A stretch of 64,000 bases of DNA from Paenibacillus tyrphae (GCF_000722545.1 NZ_JNVM01000002.1:124001-188000), one strand, 5' to 3'; counted from the stretch's first letter, positions 34,066 to 43,697 are shown. The notes: generated by a model not told the origin, from the letters alone. A program made the numbers and translations.

Positions 34066-37000
34066 TTACAACCACGCCGGTTGTTCGTTTCCATGCTCGA
34101 TTCGCACTTCATTATCGCGATACACGGCAATAAGCTTGCCTGTCACGTCCGCAGCGAACAAGACCGAACGTTCCGCTTCGATCGTAAAACGGTACTTGGC
34201 GCCGTTAGCCGGGTCCTCAATCTGCACATCTGCAGGATGAGCGTACTCGGATACGAAAACGAAGAGCGCCCCCTTCGCAAACGAAAGCTTGCGTCCATAA
34301 ATACCTGCAAGCTCCCCGCCCTGCCACCATACCATTTCGGGCTGTACACCGGCTGCCTGGATAACGTGCCTGTATAGCTCGCGAATCGGTGCGATGCGGT
34401 CGTTCAGTTCGACCGGCAGTGGGCACCAGAATAGGCGTCCCATCCCCAGGAAGACGTCGGTCAGCCGGGTGCCGCCGGACGCCGCATCCTCCTCCGGAAT
34501 CCCTTTGCATAGCTCGGCGATTTTGCGTCGTCCGAACGAGACGGAATGGGCGTTCCCGTCGATCATCAGCCGCTCTTCCCGGCACACGTTTCCTTCCCGG
34601 TATGAACCGAACTGCTCGCTGAGACGCCCGGTCGGCCTCCAATATTCATCCAGCCCGAGCGGCCCCGTGAAGAGCAGCGTCCCGCCTCGGGTACGAATAT
34701 GCTCGACGAGCGTTTCCATCGCCCGGTCGCTGAAATTGTGCGCGCTCGGAACGACGATCAGCTTCGGACAGCGCGCGGACAGCGGCCCGAGATCGTATTC
34801 CCCGACGGCGAAAATCGGACATTTCAGCTCGTACGCAAGCACCCGGGTCAGCCGGGAAGTCGCTTCGCAGGCGAGTCTGCGGTTCGAGAAGTCGTTCGAA
34901 TACGGGAAGACGACGCAGATTTCCTCCGATTTCCTATCGGTAAACAAGTCGCGGATTTCGTTCATGAAACGGCCGAAATCGTACGAGATATCCGCCTCCG
35001 GCTTCTCCGTACCGTCGGCCCGCAGGGCGCCGATATTCGACTCGTTAATGTTGTTCATGTAATAATTCGTATTCCAGATCCATTGGACCGCGCCTGCGGC
35101 GCCGGTAGCAAACGCATACGCATATTTGCGCTCCAGCAAATATTTCAGTTCGATCTCCGACCGCTTCGCCCGCCCGTCCGGCGTCTCCAGATACATAATG
35201 CCGGTTTCCTGCACCAGATTCGGCTTCTCAGCCGTTTTGGTAAAAATGCCATCCCATACCAAATCGTCATTCAGCCACCACGAATGAACCGACGAATAAT
35301 CGACCTCAGAGCCGTAGAAGAGCGGGGACGGGCGCTGGCCGCCGAGCGCTTCGTCCTGCCCGACCGTAATGAGCGCCTCGGGATGCAGCGCGCGGATCGT
35401 GCCGCTTAGACTGCGCACCCATTCGTTGTGCATCTCCATCGTAAACAAGGTGTAGTCGAGCCAAGACGCTCCCCTTTTCCCTCTCGCCATATCGTGCACG
35501 TCGAAGTTGATGTCTTCCGGCGCAGGTGGACTGGCCGCTTCGAAGGACGGCAGCTCGGCCGGCGTCATGCCCCAACGCTCCTGCAACCGCCGCACCGAGC
35601 CGTGCCGCCTCTGCAGCCAAGCGGAATAGGCCGCACGCTCCTCCCGGTCACGCACCGGACGCGGACCGGCGAACACCCGCTTCGGATCGAACAGCGAAGG
35701 CTCGTTGATCAAGTCCCAGTGCACGTTCGTCGTGTACCGGTGCCGTGATACGATGCCGGCCAGAAATCGTTTCTGCGCTTCCACGCTCCGCGGGTCCAGA
35801 TACGGATTCGCTCCTTCCCACGCCTCCGGCGCAAACGCGAAAAACGTAAAGTTCACTTCCAGCCCGTGCCTTTTCGCCGTAAGAATAAAAGCGTCGATCG
35901 CGCGCAGCGCCTCCTCGGACAAATGACCGTCGACATACATCACCTGCCGGTGCGCGGTCCAGATTCCGGTCCGGATGAAGTTGATTCCGGCCCGCCGCAT
36001 CTGCGCCATATCCCGGTTCCACACCGACACGTTTGGCAAAAACAGGAATTTCCGCGCCACATCCGAGCTCATGTAGGTCATGCCGACAATCGGCATCGGA
36101 CGGCCATCCTTCCAGAAATAATCCCGATCGCAGCGCAGAGGACTGCCTGTGCGTAGCAGCTCTTCGTCCATCCCCCAGAAGCCCTGCCGCAGCACGCGGA
36201 CCTCGCCAAGGTCGGACACCGCTCTGCAGACAATCTCATACAGTCCCGGCTCGACGGAAACCGGCAGAAGCAGCTCCGCGAAGCTCTGCTCCCGGGAGAC
36301 GGTAGCTTGGATTTCACCCGACCACACCGGCTCCCCCGGAACGCTCGCCGCTTCCGCTGTCCGGCTCTCCCGACGCACCTCGATAGCAAAGCGCCACGAG
36401 CGACTGGCTGGAGCCGCTTCGCCCGCTCGCTGCAGGCCTTGCATTTGCAGCTTCAGCTTCGGACGCTCGCCCGGCTCATACGAGGCGTAGTTCGTTTTGA
36501 GCGTCAGCTCGGTCACGCCGAGCGCGCAGTACGCCGCCCACTCCGCAAGAGCGGCAGCCCCGCCCTTTTCCCAGAACGACGCTGTCGCAAGCTGGTGGAC
36601 GAACAACCACCGGCCCCCAGCGAACTCGCCTTTCGTATTTTCCAGCAGCACTACCGGAGCGGCAACCTCTCGGCCCTTGGACGATATGCCGTTCAGCAGA
36701 GGGTACAGATGCGCATCCATCGGCCCGGCCGAGCCGCTTTCGTGTGGCTGATCATCATGGCGCGTCACGTGCAGAATGAGGCTGCAGGTGGGCTGAATCT
36801 CAAAGAGCGGCTCTTGACCGCGCAGCAGAGGCACCTCTTCGCTGGCCGCCAGCTTAGCGACCGGAGCGGGATCGACCGTCATCGCTTCGTGGATGCGAAG
36901 CTGCCGGTGATAGGCCGTTTGCTCCGCTTCGGCGTGCCATGCTCCGTTCTCGCGGTAGACCGGAATGCAGAATGGAGCTCCGCCCATGCTGACAAGCCCG

Positions 37001-37224
37001 CCTCCCCTTTGCAGAAAATCCAGGATCGTACCCCACGCTTCCTTCGGGAAATAAGGGGCATGGAGATTCACCAGACACCCGGTAGCCATGCCCGCGAGCG
37101 TCTGTGCCAGCTGCTCCGCTTGGACTACGCGGAAGACGCCGGACAGCCGTTCGAGGCCGGCTTCGTCCATTCGTTCCCCAAGAAAAGGAAACTCCGGATC
37201 ATACAATACGATAACGTTGTCCAT
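34066..37224 (-). CDS. Large glycoside hydrolase of clan GH-A with flanking GATase-like domains
   Basis: The 1052-residue cytoplasmic protein (no signal peptide) has a central TIM-barrel at about residues 370-740. VHWDLINEPSLF puts the acid/base on Glu508 and NLVQETGIM the nucleophile on Glu673, the pair found in GH5/GH42-type retaining enzymes. Residues 1-240 and 750-960 resemble glutamine-amidotransferase-like folds (LDFLQRGGGLVSMGG; RCPKLIVVPSAHNFS), as in trimeric GH42 enzymes. Residues 240-350 look like a beta-sandwich. ATG 37224 follows AAAGGAG. It ends an operon with a lipoprotein and two permeases, so it should cleave an imported oligosaccharide. The exact GH family and substrate are unclear. 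Confidence 0.78.
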   Translation of the reverse strand: MDNVIVLYDPEFPFLGERMDEAGLERLSGVFRVVQAEQLAQTLAGMATGCLVNLHAPYFPKEAWGTILDFLQRGGGLVSMGGAPFCIPVYRENGAWHAEAEQTAYHRQLRIHEAMTVDPAPVAKLAASEEVPLLRGQEPLFEIQPTCSLILHVTRHDDQPHESGSAGPMDAHLYPLLNGISSKGREVAAPVVLLENTKGEFAGGRWLFVHQLATASFWEKGGAAALAEWAAYCALGVTELTLKTNYASYEPGERPKLKLQMQGLQRAGEAAPASRSWRFAIEVRRESRTAEAASVPGEPVWSGEIQATVSREQSFAELLLPVSVEPGLYEIVCRAVSDLGEVRVLRQGFWGMDEELLRTGSPLRCDRDYFWKDGRPMPIVGMTYMSSDVARKFLFLPNVSVWNRDMAQMRRAGINFIRTGIWTAHRQVMYVDGHLSEEALRAIDAFILTAKRHGLEVNFTFFAFAPEAWEGANPYLDPRSVEAQKRFLAGIVSRHRYTTNVHWDLINEPSLFDPKRVFAGPRPVRDREERAAYSAWLQRRHGSVRRLQERWGMTPAELPSFEAASPPAPEDINFDVHDMARGKRGASWLDYTLFTMEMHNEWVRSLSGTIRALHPEALITVGQDEALGGQRPSPLFYGSEVDYSSVHSWWLNDDLVWDGIFTKTAEKPNLVQETGIMYLETPDGRAKRSEIELKYLLERKYAYAFATGAAGAVQWIWNTNYYMNNINESNIGALRADGTEKPEADISYDFGRFMNEIRDLFTDRKSEEICVVFPYSNDFSNRRLACEATSRLTRVLAYELKCPIFAVGEYDLGPLSARCPKLIVVPSAHNFSDRAMETLVEHIRTRGGTLLFTGPLGLDEYWRPTGRLSEQFGSYREGNVCREERLMIDGNAHSVSFGRRKIAELCKGIPEEDAASGGTRLTDVFLGMGRLFWCPLPVELNDRIAPIRELYRHVIQAAGVQPEMVWWQGGELAGIYGRKLSFAKGALFVFVSEYAHPADVQIEDPANGAKYRFTIEAERSVLFAADVTGKLIAVYRDNEVRIEHGNEQPAWL

Positions 37225-37236
37225 GCTGACTCCTTT

Positions 37237-38130
37237 CTAACCTTTAACGGAACCGATCATCGCGCCTTTGACGAAATATTTTTGCACGAACGGGTATACG
37301 ATCAAGATCGGCAGCGTGGCGACCACGATATTCGCCATTTTGATCGTCGATTCGCTAATTTCCTGCTGGTAGGCGATGCTGATGCCCTGGCTTTGCATCG
37401 CCGTCGACGTATTGGTCAGCAGGTCCCGCAATACCGCTTGCAGCGCCCATTTGTCCTTGGAGGAAATATACAGGATCGTGGAAAAAAAGTCGTTCCAATA
37501 CATGACGGCCATAAACAAGGCAATCGTGGCCAGCACCGCTTTGGAGAGCGGAAGCACGATCCGGAAAAAAATGACCAGATCGTTCGCCCCGTCGATGTAA
37601 GCCGACTCCTCCACCTCCGCCGGAATTCCGGCAAAAAAGCTGCGCATGATGAAAATGTTCCACGCCCCGATCGCCGACGGGAGAATGAGCGCCAAATACG
37701 AGTTCAGCATGCCCAGCTCCTTGACGAGCAAATAACCGGGGATCATTCCGCCGTGAAATAGCATCGTAAACAAAATCATCAGCGTAAACAGCTTCCGCCC
37801 TCGCAAGCGCGATTTGGAGATCGCGTACGCAGTCGCCGCCGTAATGAACGTGGCGAGCAAGGTGCCCGTCAGCGTAACGATGAGCGAAACCTTGAAGCCG
37901 GACAGCACTGCCGTATTGCCGAGCACCGTTTCGTATGCGGCGAGCGAGAAGCCTTTGGGCAGGAGGAACAATCCGCCACTTCCCGCCAGCTTCGCATCGC
38001 TCAACGAATACATGATCACGTACCAGTAAGGGTAAAGCATGACAACGACGAGCGCCAGCATGAACAGCATGTTGGCCGCTTGGAACAGCCGGCTTCCGGC
38101 AGACGGCTTTCTTTTCAGCTTTCTCACCAT
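37237..38130 (-). CDS. Carbohydrate ABC transporter permease (LplC/YtcP type)
   Basis: The 297-residue protein has six helices and the MalG-type signature ESAYIDGANDLVIFFRIVLPLSKAVLATIALF, which contacts the ATPase. The YPYWYVIMYSLSDAKLAGSGGLFLLPKGFSLAAY segment is typical of the LplC/YtcP group in Paenibacillus. It overlaps the stop of the partner permease by seven bases and precedes the hydrolase gene. No ATPase gene is present; this group commonly shares a multipurpose MsmX-type ATPase encoded elsewhere. Confidence 0.93.
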   Translation of the reverse strand: MVRKLKRKPSAGSRLFQAANMLFMLALVVVMLYPYWYVIMYSLSDAKLAGSGGLFLLPKGFSLAAYETVLGNTAVLSGFKVSLIVTLTGTLLATFITAATAYAISKSRLRGRKLFTLMILFTMLFHGGMIPGYLLVKELGMLNSYLALILPSAIGAWNIFIMRSFFAGIPAEVEESAYIDGANDLVIFFRIVLPLSKAVLATIALFMAVMYWNDFFSTILYISSKDKWALQAVLRDLLTNTSTAMQSQGISIAYQQEISESTIKMANIVVATLPILIVYPFVQKYFVKGAMIGSVKG

Positions 38131-39020
38131 AAGCCCTCCTCGCCGAACCTTTTCGCCAGTTGATTCGAAGCTGCGACCAGGATCAGCGCAATGACCGACT
38201 TAAACACGCCGGCCGCCGCCCCCAGGCTGTAGCTCGCGTCCACGATTCCTTTACGGTACACGTAGGTGTCGATAATATCCGCGACATCCATGACCAACGG
38301 ATTGTACAGCAGCAGCGTCTGCAGGAATCCGGCGTCCAAAATGTTGCCGAGACTGAGAATGAACAGGATGACGATCACGTGGCGGATCGACGGAAGCGTA
38401 ATGTTCCACATTTGCCTGAACCTTCCCGCCCCATCCACAATGGCGGCCTCGTACAGCTGCGGGTTGATGCCCGAAATGGCGGCCAAATAAATGATCGTCC
38501 CCCAGCCGACCTCCTTGTAAATATCGGTAGCGACCAGAATGGAGCGGAAATACGATTTTTCAATGAGAAAGTCGATCGGCGCTCCCCCGAACCAGCCCAT
38601 CACCTGGTTGACAAGACCGTCCACCGGATTTAAAAAGATGATGATAATTCCGGAAAAAATGACCCACGAAATAAAGTGAGGCAAATAAACGACGGTTTGC
38701 ACGAACCGCTGAAATACAAGCTGCTTGACCTCGTTTAACAAAAGCGCCAGCACGATCGGCGCCGGGAAGCCCCAGATCAGCTTCAGCGTACTGATGATCA
38801 ACGTGTTCTTGAACACGTTCGTGAAGTCCAGCATCGTGAACAGCTTTTCGAATTGGTAAAATCCGACCCAGTCGCTGCCTCCGACGCCCTGCAAAATGTT
38901 GTACTCCTGAAAAGCGATGACCAGGCCGTACATCGGGATGTATTTGAACACGACGATGAACAGCATGCCGGGCAGCAGCAGCAAATATAAGTACTTGTCC
39001 CTGACCAGATCTTTTAGCAA
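38124..39020 (-). CDS. Carbohydrate ABC transporter permease (LplB type)
   Basis: The 298-residue protein has six helices and matches LplB: KYLYLLLLPGMLFIVVFKYIPMYGLVIAFQEYN at the start and the coupling loop YEAAIVDGAGRFRQMWNITLPSI. The frame is open to ATG 39062, which would overlap the lipoprotein gene, but TTG 39020 lies just after that stop with AAGGGGG about 8 bases upstream, so I prefer it. It works with the next permease to import an oligosaccharide. Confidence 0.9.
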   Translation of the reverse strand: MLKDLVRDKYLYLLLLPGMLFIVVFKYIPMYGLVIAFQEYNILQGVGGSDWVGFYQFEKLFTMLDFTNVFKNTLIISTLKLIWGFPAPIVLALLLNEVKQLVFQRFVQTVVYLPHFISWVIFSGIIIIFLNPVDGLVNQVMGWFGGAPIDFLIEKSYFRSILVATDIYKEVGWGTIIYLAAISGINPQLYEAAIVDGAGRFRQMWNITLPSIRHVIVILFILSLGNILDAGFLQTLLLYNPLVMDVADIIDTYVYRKGIVDASYSLGAAAGVFKSVIALILVAASNQLAKRFGEEGLW

Positions 39021-39033
39021 GAGGTTTTCCCCC

Positions 39034-40644
39034 TTATTTGTAAGGCTTGATTTCTTTGTCATACCACGTTAAAAATTCCGCATATTCCTGCTTTTGCGCT
39101 TTGTACAGGGCGTTCGCCTCTTCCTCGACCTTTTTGCCGCCCATCGCGTAATATTTCTCGACAAACTTATCGAATTCGTCGATGCTTTTCTTGCCGGAAA
39201 TGATGCCGTAGAACACTTCGTCCCGCACTTTCTCAATATCCTTGATGTATTCCTTGAAGGCCGGTCGATCGTTCGTTTTGAAGCGGACCACCAGCTCCCG
39301 CAGCGGCTTGGACGTCGCCTCGCCCTTCTTGAACAGGTCGATCACCTGCGGAATGTTGGAAATGTTCGCTTCGTCCTTCCGGCTCAAATACCAGGTGTAG
39401 TTGCCGATACCGAGCTTGTTCTGTTCGTCCGGGGTCAGGAGCGATTGGAACTGACCGTTCTCCACCTTGTAATGCTCGCCTTCCTTGCCGAAGCTGACCA
39501 GCTTGAACGTTTCCGGGGAAGCGATCCGGTTCAGCACTTGAACCGCGCCTGTGGGATCTTTGGCCTTGCTGGTCACGCCGATGAAGCACCAGCCTCCGAC
39601 CGCTTCGGGATAATCCGAGCTGAAGCCGTCCGGGCCTTTGAGCGGGGGAATCGCGAGCAGCTCACCGGAGGGATTGTTCGCCTTGAACGATTTGTACAAC
39701 GTGCTGGAAGGGTTGAAATAAGCGATCCAGCGGTAAAAGGAGCCGACCTTGCCGCTTGCGGCGATTTCCTCGAACTTGTTGGCGTCCGTATTGCTGATCG
39801 TCCGCGGATCGATGAGCCCTTCCTTATACATGCTCTGCAAAACCTTCAAAGCTTCTTTCGTCTGCGGAAGCACCGCGCCGTATTTGACCGTTCCGTCTGG
39901 CTGCACCATGAATTCGTTCGGAATCGACTTGTAGGCGAAGAAAATCGGCGCAAACGTGCGGTATTCCGCCGAGCCTGCGATTCCCGGGCCGGACAGGCCG
40001 TAGGTGTCGTCCTTGCCGTTGCCGTCGGGATCTCGCTTCGTAAATGCTCTCAAAACTTCGATGTATTCATCCACCGTCGTCGGCACCTTCAGCCCGAGCT
40101 TATCGAGCCAGTCCTTGCGAATGATCGTCGTCATGGAGGTCGCTTCCGCTACGTCTCCCGGCAGGCGGTACATCTTCCCTTTTTCATAGGAGTAGAACAT
40201 CGTTTCCGGAGAATAGTAATTCAAAATCGTCTTGCCGTGCTTCTGGAGGTAAGGAACGAGGTCAACGAGCGCGCCGGATTTCACCCAGTTCGCGTATTCC
40301 TTGTCCATACCGTACCACCACTGAATGTCGGGCATGGTGCTTTTGTCGCTCATGTTCAAATTGATTTTCGTTTGCGCATCTTCCCATCCCGGCAGGAAAA
40401 CGCTCTCAAGCGCAACCGGTTTTCCCAATGCTTTCGTCAGATCCTCTTCCAGAGCTTTTTGCGCCCAGGAATTCGGCGTTTTCGCCCCGCCCATCAAAGC
40501 CATCGAAAGGTTAAGCGAAGCGTCTGACGGCTTGGACTGCCCGGCGCCGTCGGCGGAGTTCGCCCCGTTATTCCCGCCGTTCTGGCAGGCAACGAGGCTT
40601 GCGGTAAGGAATGCTACAGGAACAAAAGCCTTTAATTTTTTCAA
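39034..40644 (-). CDS. Extracellular sugar-binding lipoprotein
   Basis: The 536-residue protein has a lipoprotein signal ending LTASLVAC at the lipobox, then a type-1 solute-binding fold of the LplA-like class (LEDLTKALGKPVALESVFLPGWEDAQTKIN..., DIQWWYGMDKEYANWVKSGALVDLVPYL). The long polar N-terminal linker with GGNNGANSADGAG is normal for Paenibacillus lipoproteins. The start is TTG 40644, 9 bases after AGGAGG. It delivers the sugar to the two permeases that follow. A LacI-type operator sits just upstream. Confidence 0.92.
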   Translation of the reverse strand: MKKLKAFVPVAFLTASLVACQNGGNNGANSADGAGQSKPSDASLNLSMALMGGAKTPNSWAQKALEEDLTKALGKPVALESVFLPGWEDAQTKINLNMSDKSTMPDIQWWYGMDKEYANWVKSGALVDLVPYLQKHGKTILNYYSPETMFYSYEKGKMYRLPGDVAEATSMTTIIRKDWLDKLGLKVPTTVDEYIEVLRAFTKRDPDGNGKDDTYGLSGPGIAGSAEYRTFAPIFFAYKSIPNEFMVQPDGTVKYGAVLPQTKEALKVLQSMYKEGLIDPRTISNTDANKFEEIAASGKVGSFYRWIAYFNPSSTLYKSFKANNPSGELLAIPPLKGPDGFSSDYPEAVGGWCFIGVTSKAKDPTGAVQVLNRIASPETFKLVSFGKEGEHYKVENGQFQSLLTPDEQNKLGIGNYTWYLSRKDEANISNIPQVIDLFKKGEATSKPLRELVVRFKTNDRPAFKEYIKDIEKVRDEVFYGIISGKKSIDEFDKFVEKYYAMGGKKVEEEANALYKAQKQEYAEFLTWYDKEIKPYK

Positions 40645-40670
40645 ACGGATGACCTCCTGTAAGAAGAGAA

Positions 40671-40684
40671 TGTAAACCCTTACA
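40671..40684. promoter_or_regulatory. LacI-type operator before the sugar-uptake operon
   Basis: TGTAAACCCTTACA is an imperfect palindrome directly before the lipoprotein ribosome site. A related TTGTAAACAA lies at 40721-40730. Similar TGTAAA half sites occur upstream of the LacI gene (about 41980-42005). They are probable binding sites of the adjacent regulator. Confidence 0.55.
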
Positions 40685-40713
40685 AATCTACTAGGTTCAT
40701 CATAAACAAAAAA

Positions 40714-40760
40714 CGCAACATTGTAAACAATAATTTTACATTATCATTTACATTGTTGCG
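40714..40760 (-). terminator. Terminator after the LacI-family gene
   Basis: CGCAACA (40714-40720) pairs with TGTTGCG (40754-40760), extended by TGTAAA/TTTACA pairing, and followed on the minus strand by TTTTTTG. The stem also contains an operator-like TTGTAAACAA. Confidence 0.65.
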
Positions 40761-40795
40761 TCTTGTAATATTACAGTGTGCAAAATCACATGGAT

Positions 40796-41887
40796 TTATC
40801 GAGAAACGCGTGGAGATGCCGCAACCGGCAAGGACGCCGGTACCGTCGAGGTGGAGTCGTTGTAGATCACTTTCGTGCCCAGACGGACCAATTCGTAAGG
40901 CCGCGCAGGGTTGTTCATGCGCCACAGCAGCTCTTCGGCCGCGCGGCGGCCCCAATCCTTCTCGTCATAGTGCACGGTGGTCAGCGCAGGCGTAACGAAA
41001 TCGGCATGCTCGGAATGATCGAACCCGGTCACGGCGATTTGCTCCGGCACCTGAAAGCCCTTGTTTCGCAAATATTGAATGACGCGGATGGCGATCGTAT
41101 CGTTCGCGCATACGAAAGCCGTCGGAAACGCTTCGAGGCGTTTGAACGCGTTTTCGATATCGTCGTAATGATGATACTGCGACGGATTGGGCCCCGTGGC
41201 ACAGTAGTCCGGCTCCAGAGTTAAGCCCGCGTCGAGCACCGCCCGTTTAAAGCCGAGCCACCGTTCCATAAACGACCGGCAGCTGGTGATATCGCCTACG
41301 AATCCCAGATGACGGTGCCCCTTCCCGATCAGATGGGTCGTCATATCGTATACGCTGTCTTCGTTTTCCACCAGTAGGATATCGGAGTACAGCGCGGAGA
41401 ATGAAACGTCCGGACGAGCATCGAGAAACACTTTGGGCAAATCGACGGAGGCCAGAAGATCGGTATATTCCTTGCTGAGATAGCCGCTGACGATCAGGCC
41501 GTTCACCGATCGGTTCACAACGCACGAAGGCAGCGAAAGCTTGGCAAGCTCGTCCGGTTTGATGAAATCGAACAGCAGCTCGTAGCCGTTCTTGGCCGTA
41601 ATCTCCTCGATCCCTTTAATCACGCCCATCCAAAAGCCGTTGTTGGCAGGGGTAAATATGTTCGTGATGAAAGCGATGCCGCCTCTGGCCGTTGCGCTTG
41701 CCGCTTCCGTCTCCTCCGCCGCCGTCGCATCTGCGGATTTGTAGCCGAGACTGGCGGCCGCTTCGCGCACCTTCTGCTTCGTTTGCTCGGAAACGCTTGC
41801 ATGATTGTTGAGCGCCTTGGACACGGTATTTCGTGAAATGCCCAAGAGCTTGGATATATCGTGGGTAGTTACTTTTTGTTTTTTCAT
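40796..41887 (-). CDS. LacI-family transcriptional regulator
   Basis: The 363-residue protein begins with the LacI helix-turn-helix VTTHDISKLLGISRNTVSKALNNHASVSEQTKQKV and its hinge helix, then a periplasmic-binding-like sensor domain (GGIAFITNIFTPANNGFWMGVIKGIEE..., AFVCANDTIAIRVIQYLRNKG, VTGFDHSEHADFVTPALTTVHYD). It should repress the downstream lipoprotein-permease-hydrolase operon until the sugar is present. It has its own terminator, so the sugar genes need the promoter between them. Confidence 0.93.
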   Translation of the reverse strand: MKKQKVTTHDISKLLGISRNTVSKALNNHASVSEQTKQKVREAAASLGYKSADATAAEETEAASATARGGIAFITNIFTPANNGFWMGVIKGIEEITAKNGYELLFDFIKPDELAKLSLPSCVVNRSVNGLIVSGYLSKEYTDLLASVDLPKVFLDARPDVSFSALYSDILLVENEDSVYDMTTHLIGKGHRHLGFVGDITSCRSFMERWLGFKRAVLDAGLTLEPDYCATGPNPSQYHHYDDIENAFKRLEAFPTAFVCANDTIAIRVIQYLRNKGFQVPEQIAVTGFDHSEHADFVTPALTTVHYDEKDWGRRAAEELLWRMNNPARPYELVRLGTKVIYNDSTSTVPASLPVAASPRVSR

Positions 41888-42020
41888 CGGCTCTCTCTTT
41901 CTTCCCCTTAGTACGAACCATTTTTTAGTTTATTATTTTAAAATTGTATGATTTCCCTTCTTTTTTGTCAACTTGTTTTGTAAACTTAATGCATCATTTT
42001 GTAAAGTACCTGTATCGGAT

Positions 42021-42051
42021 TTGGACCCTGTGCCTTGTTATGTTTTATAAT
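42021..42051 (+). promoter_or_regulatory. Probable promoter of the APH-like kinase
   Basis: TTGGAC (42021-42026) and TATAAT (42046-42051) are separated by 19 bases, slightly long, and lie about 30 bases before the ATG at 42082. Confidence 0.55.
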
Positions 42052-42081
42052 AAGGATACAAAATTATTGCAGGAGGAGCTT

Positions 42082-43026
42082 ATGGACAAGATCCCAAACC
42101 TTTTGAAAGAGCACTACGATCTGGAGATTACAAATATTTTACCACAACGGGGCGGCTGGGCGGCACTTGCCTTTAAAGTATACTGCGGCAAGCAAGCCTT
42201 CTTCTTGAAGGTTTACGAAAAAAGCCGGGCGTCGACTCCGAAATGGACGGCACTCATTGATCAATATGTGCCCATCACGGTATGGCTTATGCAGCATAGC
42301 GGCTTGAAAGGCAAGCTTCCCGTACCCGTGCCAACCCAAACCGGCGATTACAAATGTGAAAATGACGAAGGGATCTATTTGCTGTACGAATATATCGAGG
42401 GAGAAACGATTGGCGAGAAAGCCTTAACCGCGGGGCAGATTGGCGAGCTCTTGAACATGATTGCGGAGCTTCATTTATACGGTGAAGAAATTCCGGTGGA
42501 AACGAAGGCGTTGAAGGAAGATTTTACTGTTCCGTTTTTGCCGCAGTTGAGGGTTGCATTGGATCGGGAGGTTTGCACGCTTCCTCGTGACTTAAAGGAA
42601 TTAATAACCCCTCACCTGAAACAAGTTAATGAACTAGCGGGTACCGTAGAGAAGCTGTCTGTCGATTTGAAGAGTAGAAATTTAAGAATGGCCCTGTGCC
42701 ATACTGATCTTCATCCTTGGAATCTGATGCAATCCGGCGGGCAGTTGATGCTGATTGACTGGGAGGGGCTGAAATTGGCTCCTGTCGAAGCCGATCTGAT
42801 GTTTCTGATTGATGAGCCTTATTATGACGATTTTGCACACATCTATCGGAAGGTGCACCACGATTTTGCCATCAACCCCGATGTGCTGCAATTTTATCGG
42901 TACAGACGCAAATTGGAGGATATCTGGGAATTTATGGAGCAGCTCTTGTTTGACCGGCAAGAGGCACAGGAACGAGCGACGACACTCAACCATTTGAGCA
43001 AAGAATTAAATGAAATAAGCGGCTGA
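42082..43026 (+). CDS. Aminoglycoside phosphotransferase (APH)-family kinase
   Basis: The 314-residue protein has the APH/choline-kinase fold. The N-lobe has AFFLKVYEKS with the ATP-binding lysine. The catalytic loop is LCHTDLHPWNLM (Asp209, Asn214) and the metal-binding aspartate lies in LIDWEGL (Asp226). ATG 42082 follows AGGAGGAG; the open frame continues upstream to 41944 without a ribosome site. Family members phosphorylate antibiotics or small metabolites. No feature fixes the substrate. It is monocistronic and converges on the acetyltransferase gene. Confidence 0.85.
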   Translation: MDKIPNLLKEHYDLEITNILPQRGGWAALAFKVYCGKQAFFLKVYEKSRASTPKWTALIDQYVPITVWLMQHSGLKGKLPVPVPTQTGDYKCENDEGIYLLYEYIEGETIGEKALTAGQIGELLNMIAELHLYGEEIPVETKALKEDFTVPFLPQLRVALDREVCTLPRDLKELITPHLKQVNELAGTVEKLSVDLKSRNLRMALCHTDLHPWNLMQSGGQLMLIDWEGLKLAPVEADLMFLIDEPYYDDFAHIYRKVHHDFAINPDVLQFYRYRRKLEDIWEFMEQLLFDRQEAQERATTLNHLSKELNEISG

Positions 43027-43041
43027 TTGCTGCGAAACAAA

Positions 43042-43125
43042 AAAGAGGATATGTCCTGCAAGGGAGAGCGTGCTTGCTTTGCGCAAGCCATCCTCTCCTC
43101 CCTTGCGTTCTATACCCTCTTCGTT
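43042..43125. terminator. Bidirectional terminator region between convergent genes
   Basis: A long imperfect inverted repeat (AAGAGGATAT to ATACCCTCTT) encloses GCAAGGGAG/CTCCCTTGC and an inner GCTTGC/GCAAGC hairpin. It lies between the converging kinase and acetyltransferase genes. Confidence 0.7.
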
Positions 43126-43142
43126 AACCGGCGCTAAACGCC

Positions 43143-43697
43143 TTATTCAAACATCAGATACCAGTAGATCGCGACTTCATCGCTTTGTTTATCGATGCCT
43201 TTGTAGACGTAAGAATCGAATCCGCCGATGACAAAACCGCAGCTTTCGTAGAACTTGCATGCGCGGACGTTGTTGCTTTGCGTCTCCAGCATGATCCCCG
43301 GCATGCCGCCGTCCTTCGCCCAGCGTTTAGCCTGCTCGATTAGCTTGCGGCCGATGCCGCAGCCTCTGTAACGGGCGTCAACTTTGATGTCTTCGATATA
43401 GGCATATTTGTTCCAGTTTCTTTTCAAAACCATGTGCCCCGCGACTTGATTGTCTGCGTACGCCAAATAGACGATTTGATCCGGATTGCCGATGTAATCC
43501 GAGTAATCCGCTTCCGTGTCTTCTTCAAACGGTTCGTCGGCGTAGCTTTTCCGATAAGCGGGTATTTCTTTCACCGTATATCCGATCCGCTGTCCCGTTA
43601 ATGACAGAACAAGGGTAGAATCTACAATAAAGCTTCCATCCAGGTCCATCCATCGCTCTCCGTCCCCAGCCGTCAGTTCTCTGATCAAAATATCCAT
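43143..43697 (-). CDS. GNAT acetyltransferase of the streptothricin acetyltransferase (Sat) family
   Basis: The 184-residue protein aligns by eye with Sat4/SatA proteins: YRKSYADEPFEEDTEADYSDYIGNPDQIVYLAYADNQVAGHMVLKRNWNKYAYIEDIKVDARYRGCGIGRKLIEQA, then GIMLETQSNNVRACKFYESCGFVIGGFDSYVY and a WYL end. GNAT motif A is RYRGCGIGRKL. Known members acetylate the beta-lysine amine of streptothricin. ATG 43697 follows GGGAGG. The gene sits just outside the NRPS operon and carries a long leader with a possible leader peptide. Self-protection against the cluster product is plausible but unproven. Confidence 0.85.
   Translation of the reverse strand: MDILIRELTAGDGERWMDLDGSFIVDSTLVLSLTGQRIGYTVKEIPAYRKSYADEPFEEDTEADYSDYIGNPDQIVYLAYADNQVAGHMVLKRNWNKYAYIEDIKVDARYRGCGIGRKLIEQAKRWAKDGGMPGIMLETQSNNVRACKFYESCGFVIGGFDSYVYKGIDKQSDEVAIYWYLMFE

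Noticed and set aside
36307..37761. A 484-codon plus-strand ORF
   Set aside because: It lies antisense across the hydrolase and permease genes, has no ribosome site and a low-complexity Arg/His/Gln-rich translation typical of a shadow frame.
39094..40527. A 477-codon plus-strand ORF
   Set aside because: Antisense to the sugar-binding lipoprotein, whose lipobox, ribosome site and operon context are convincing.
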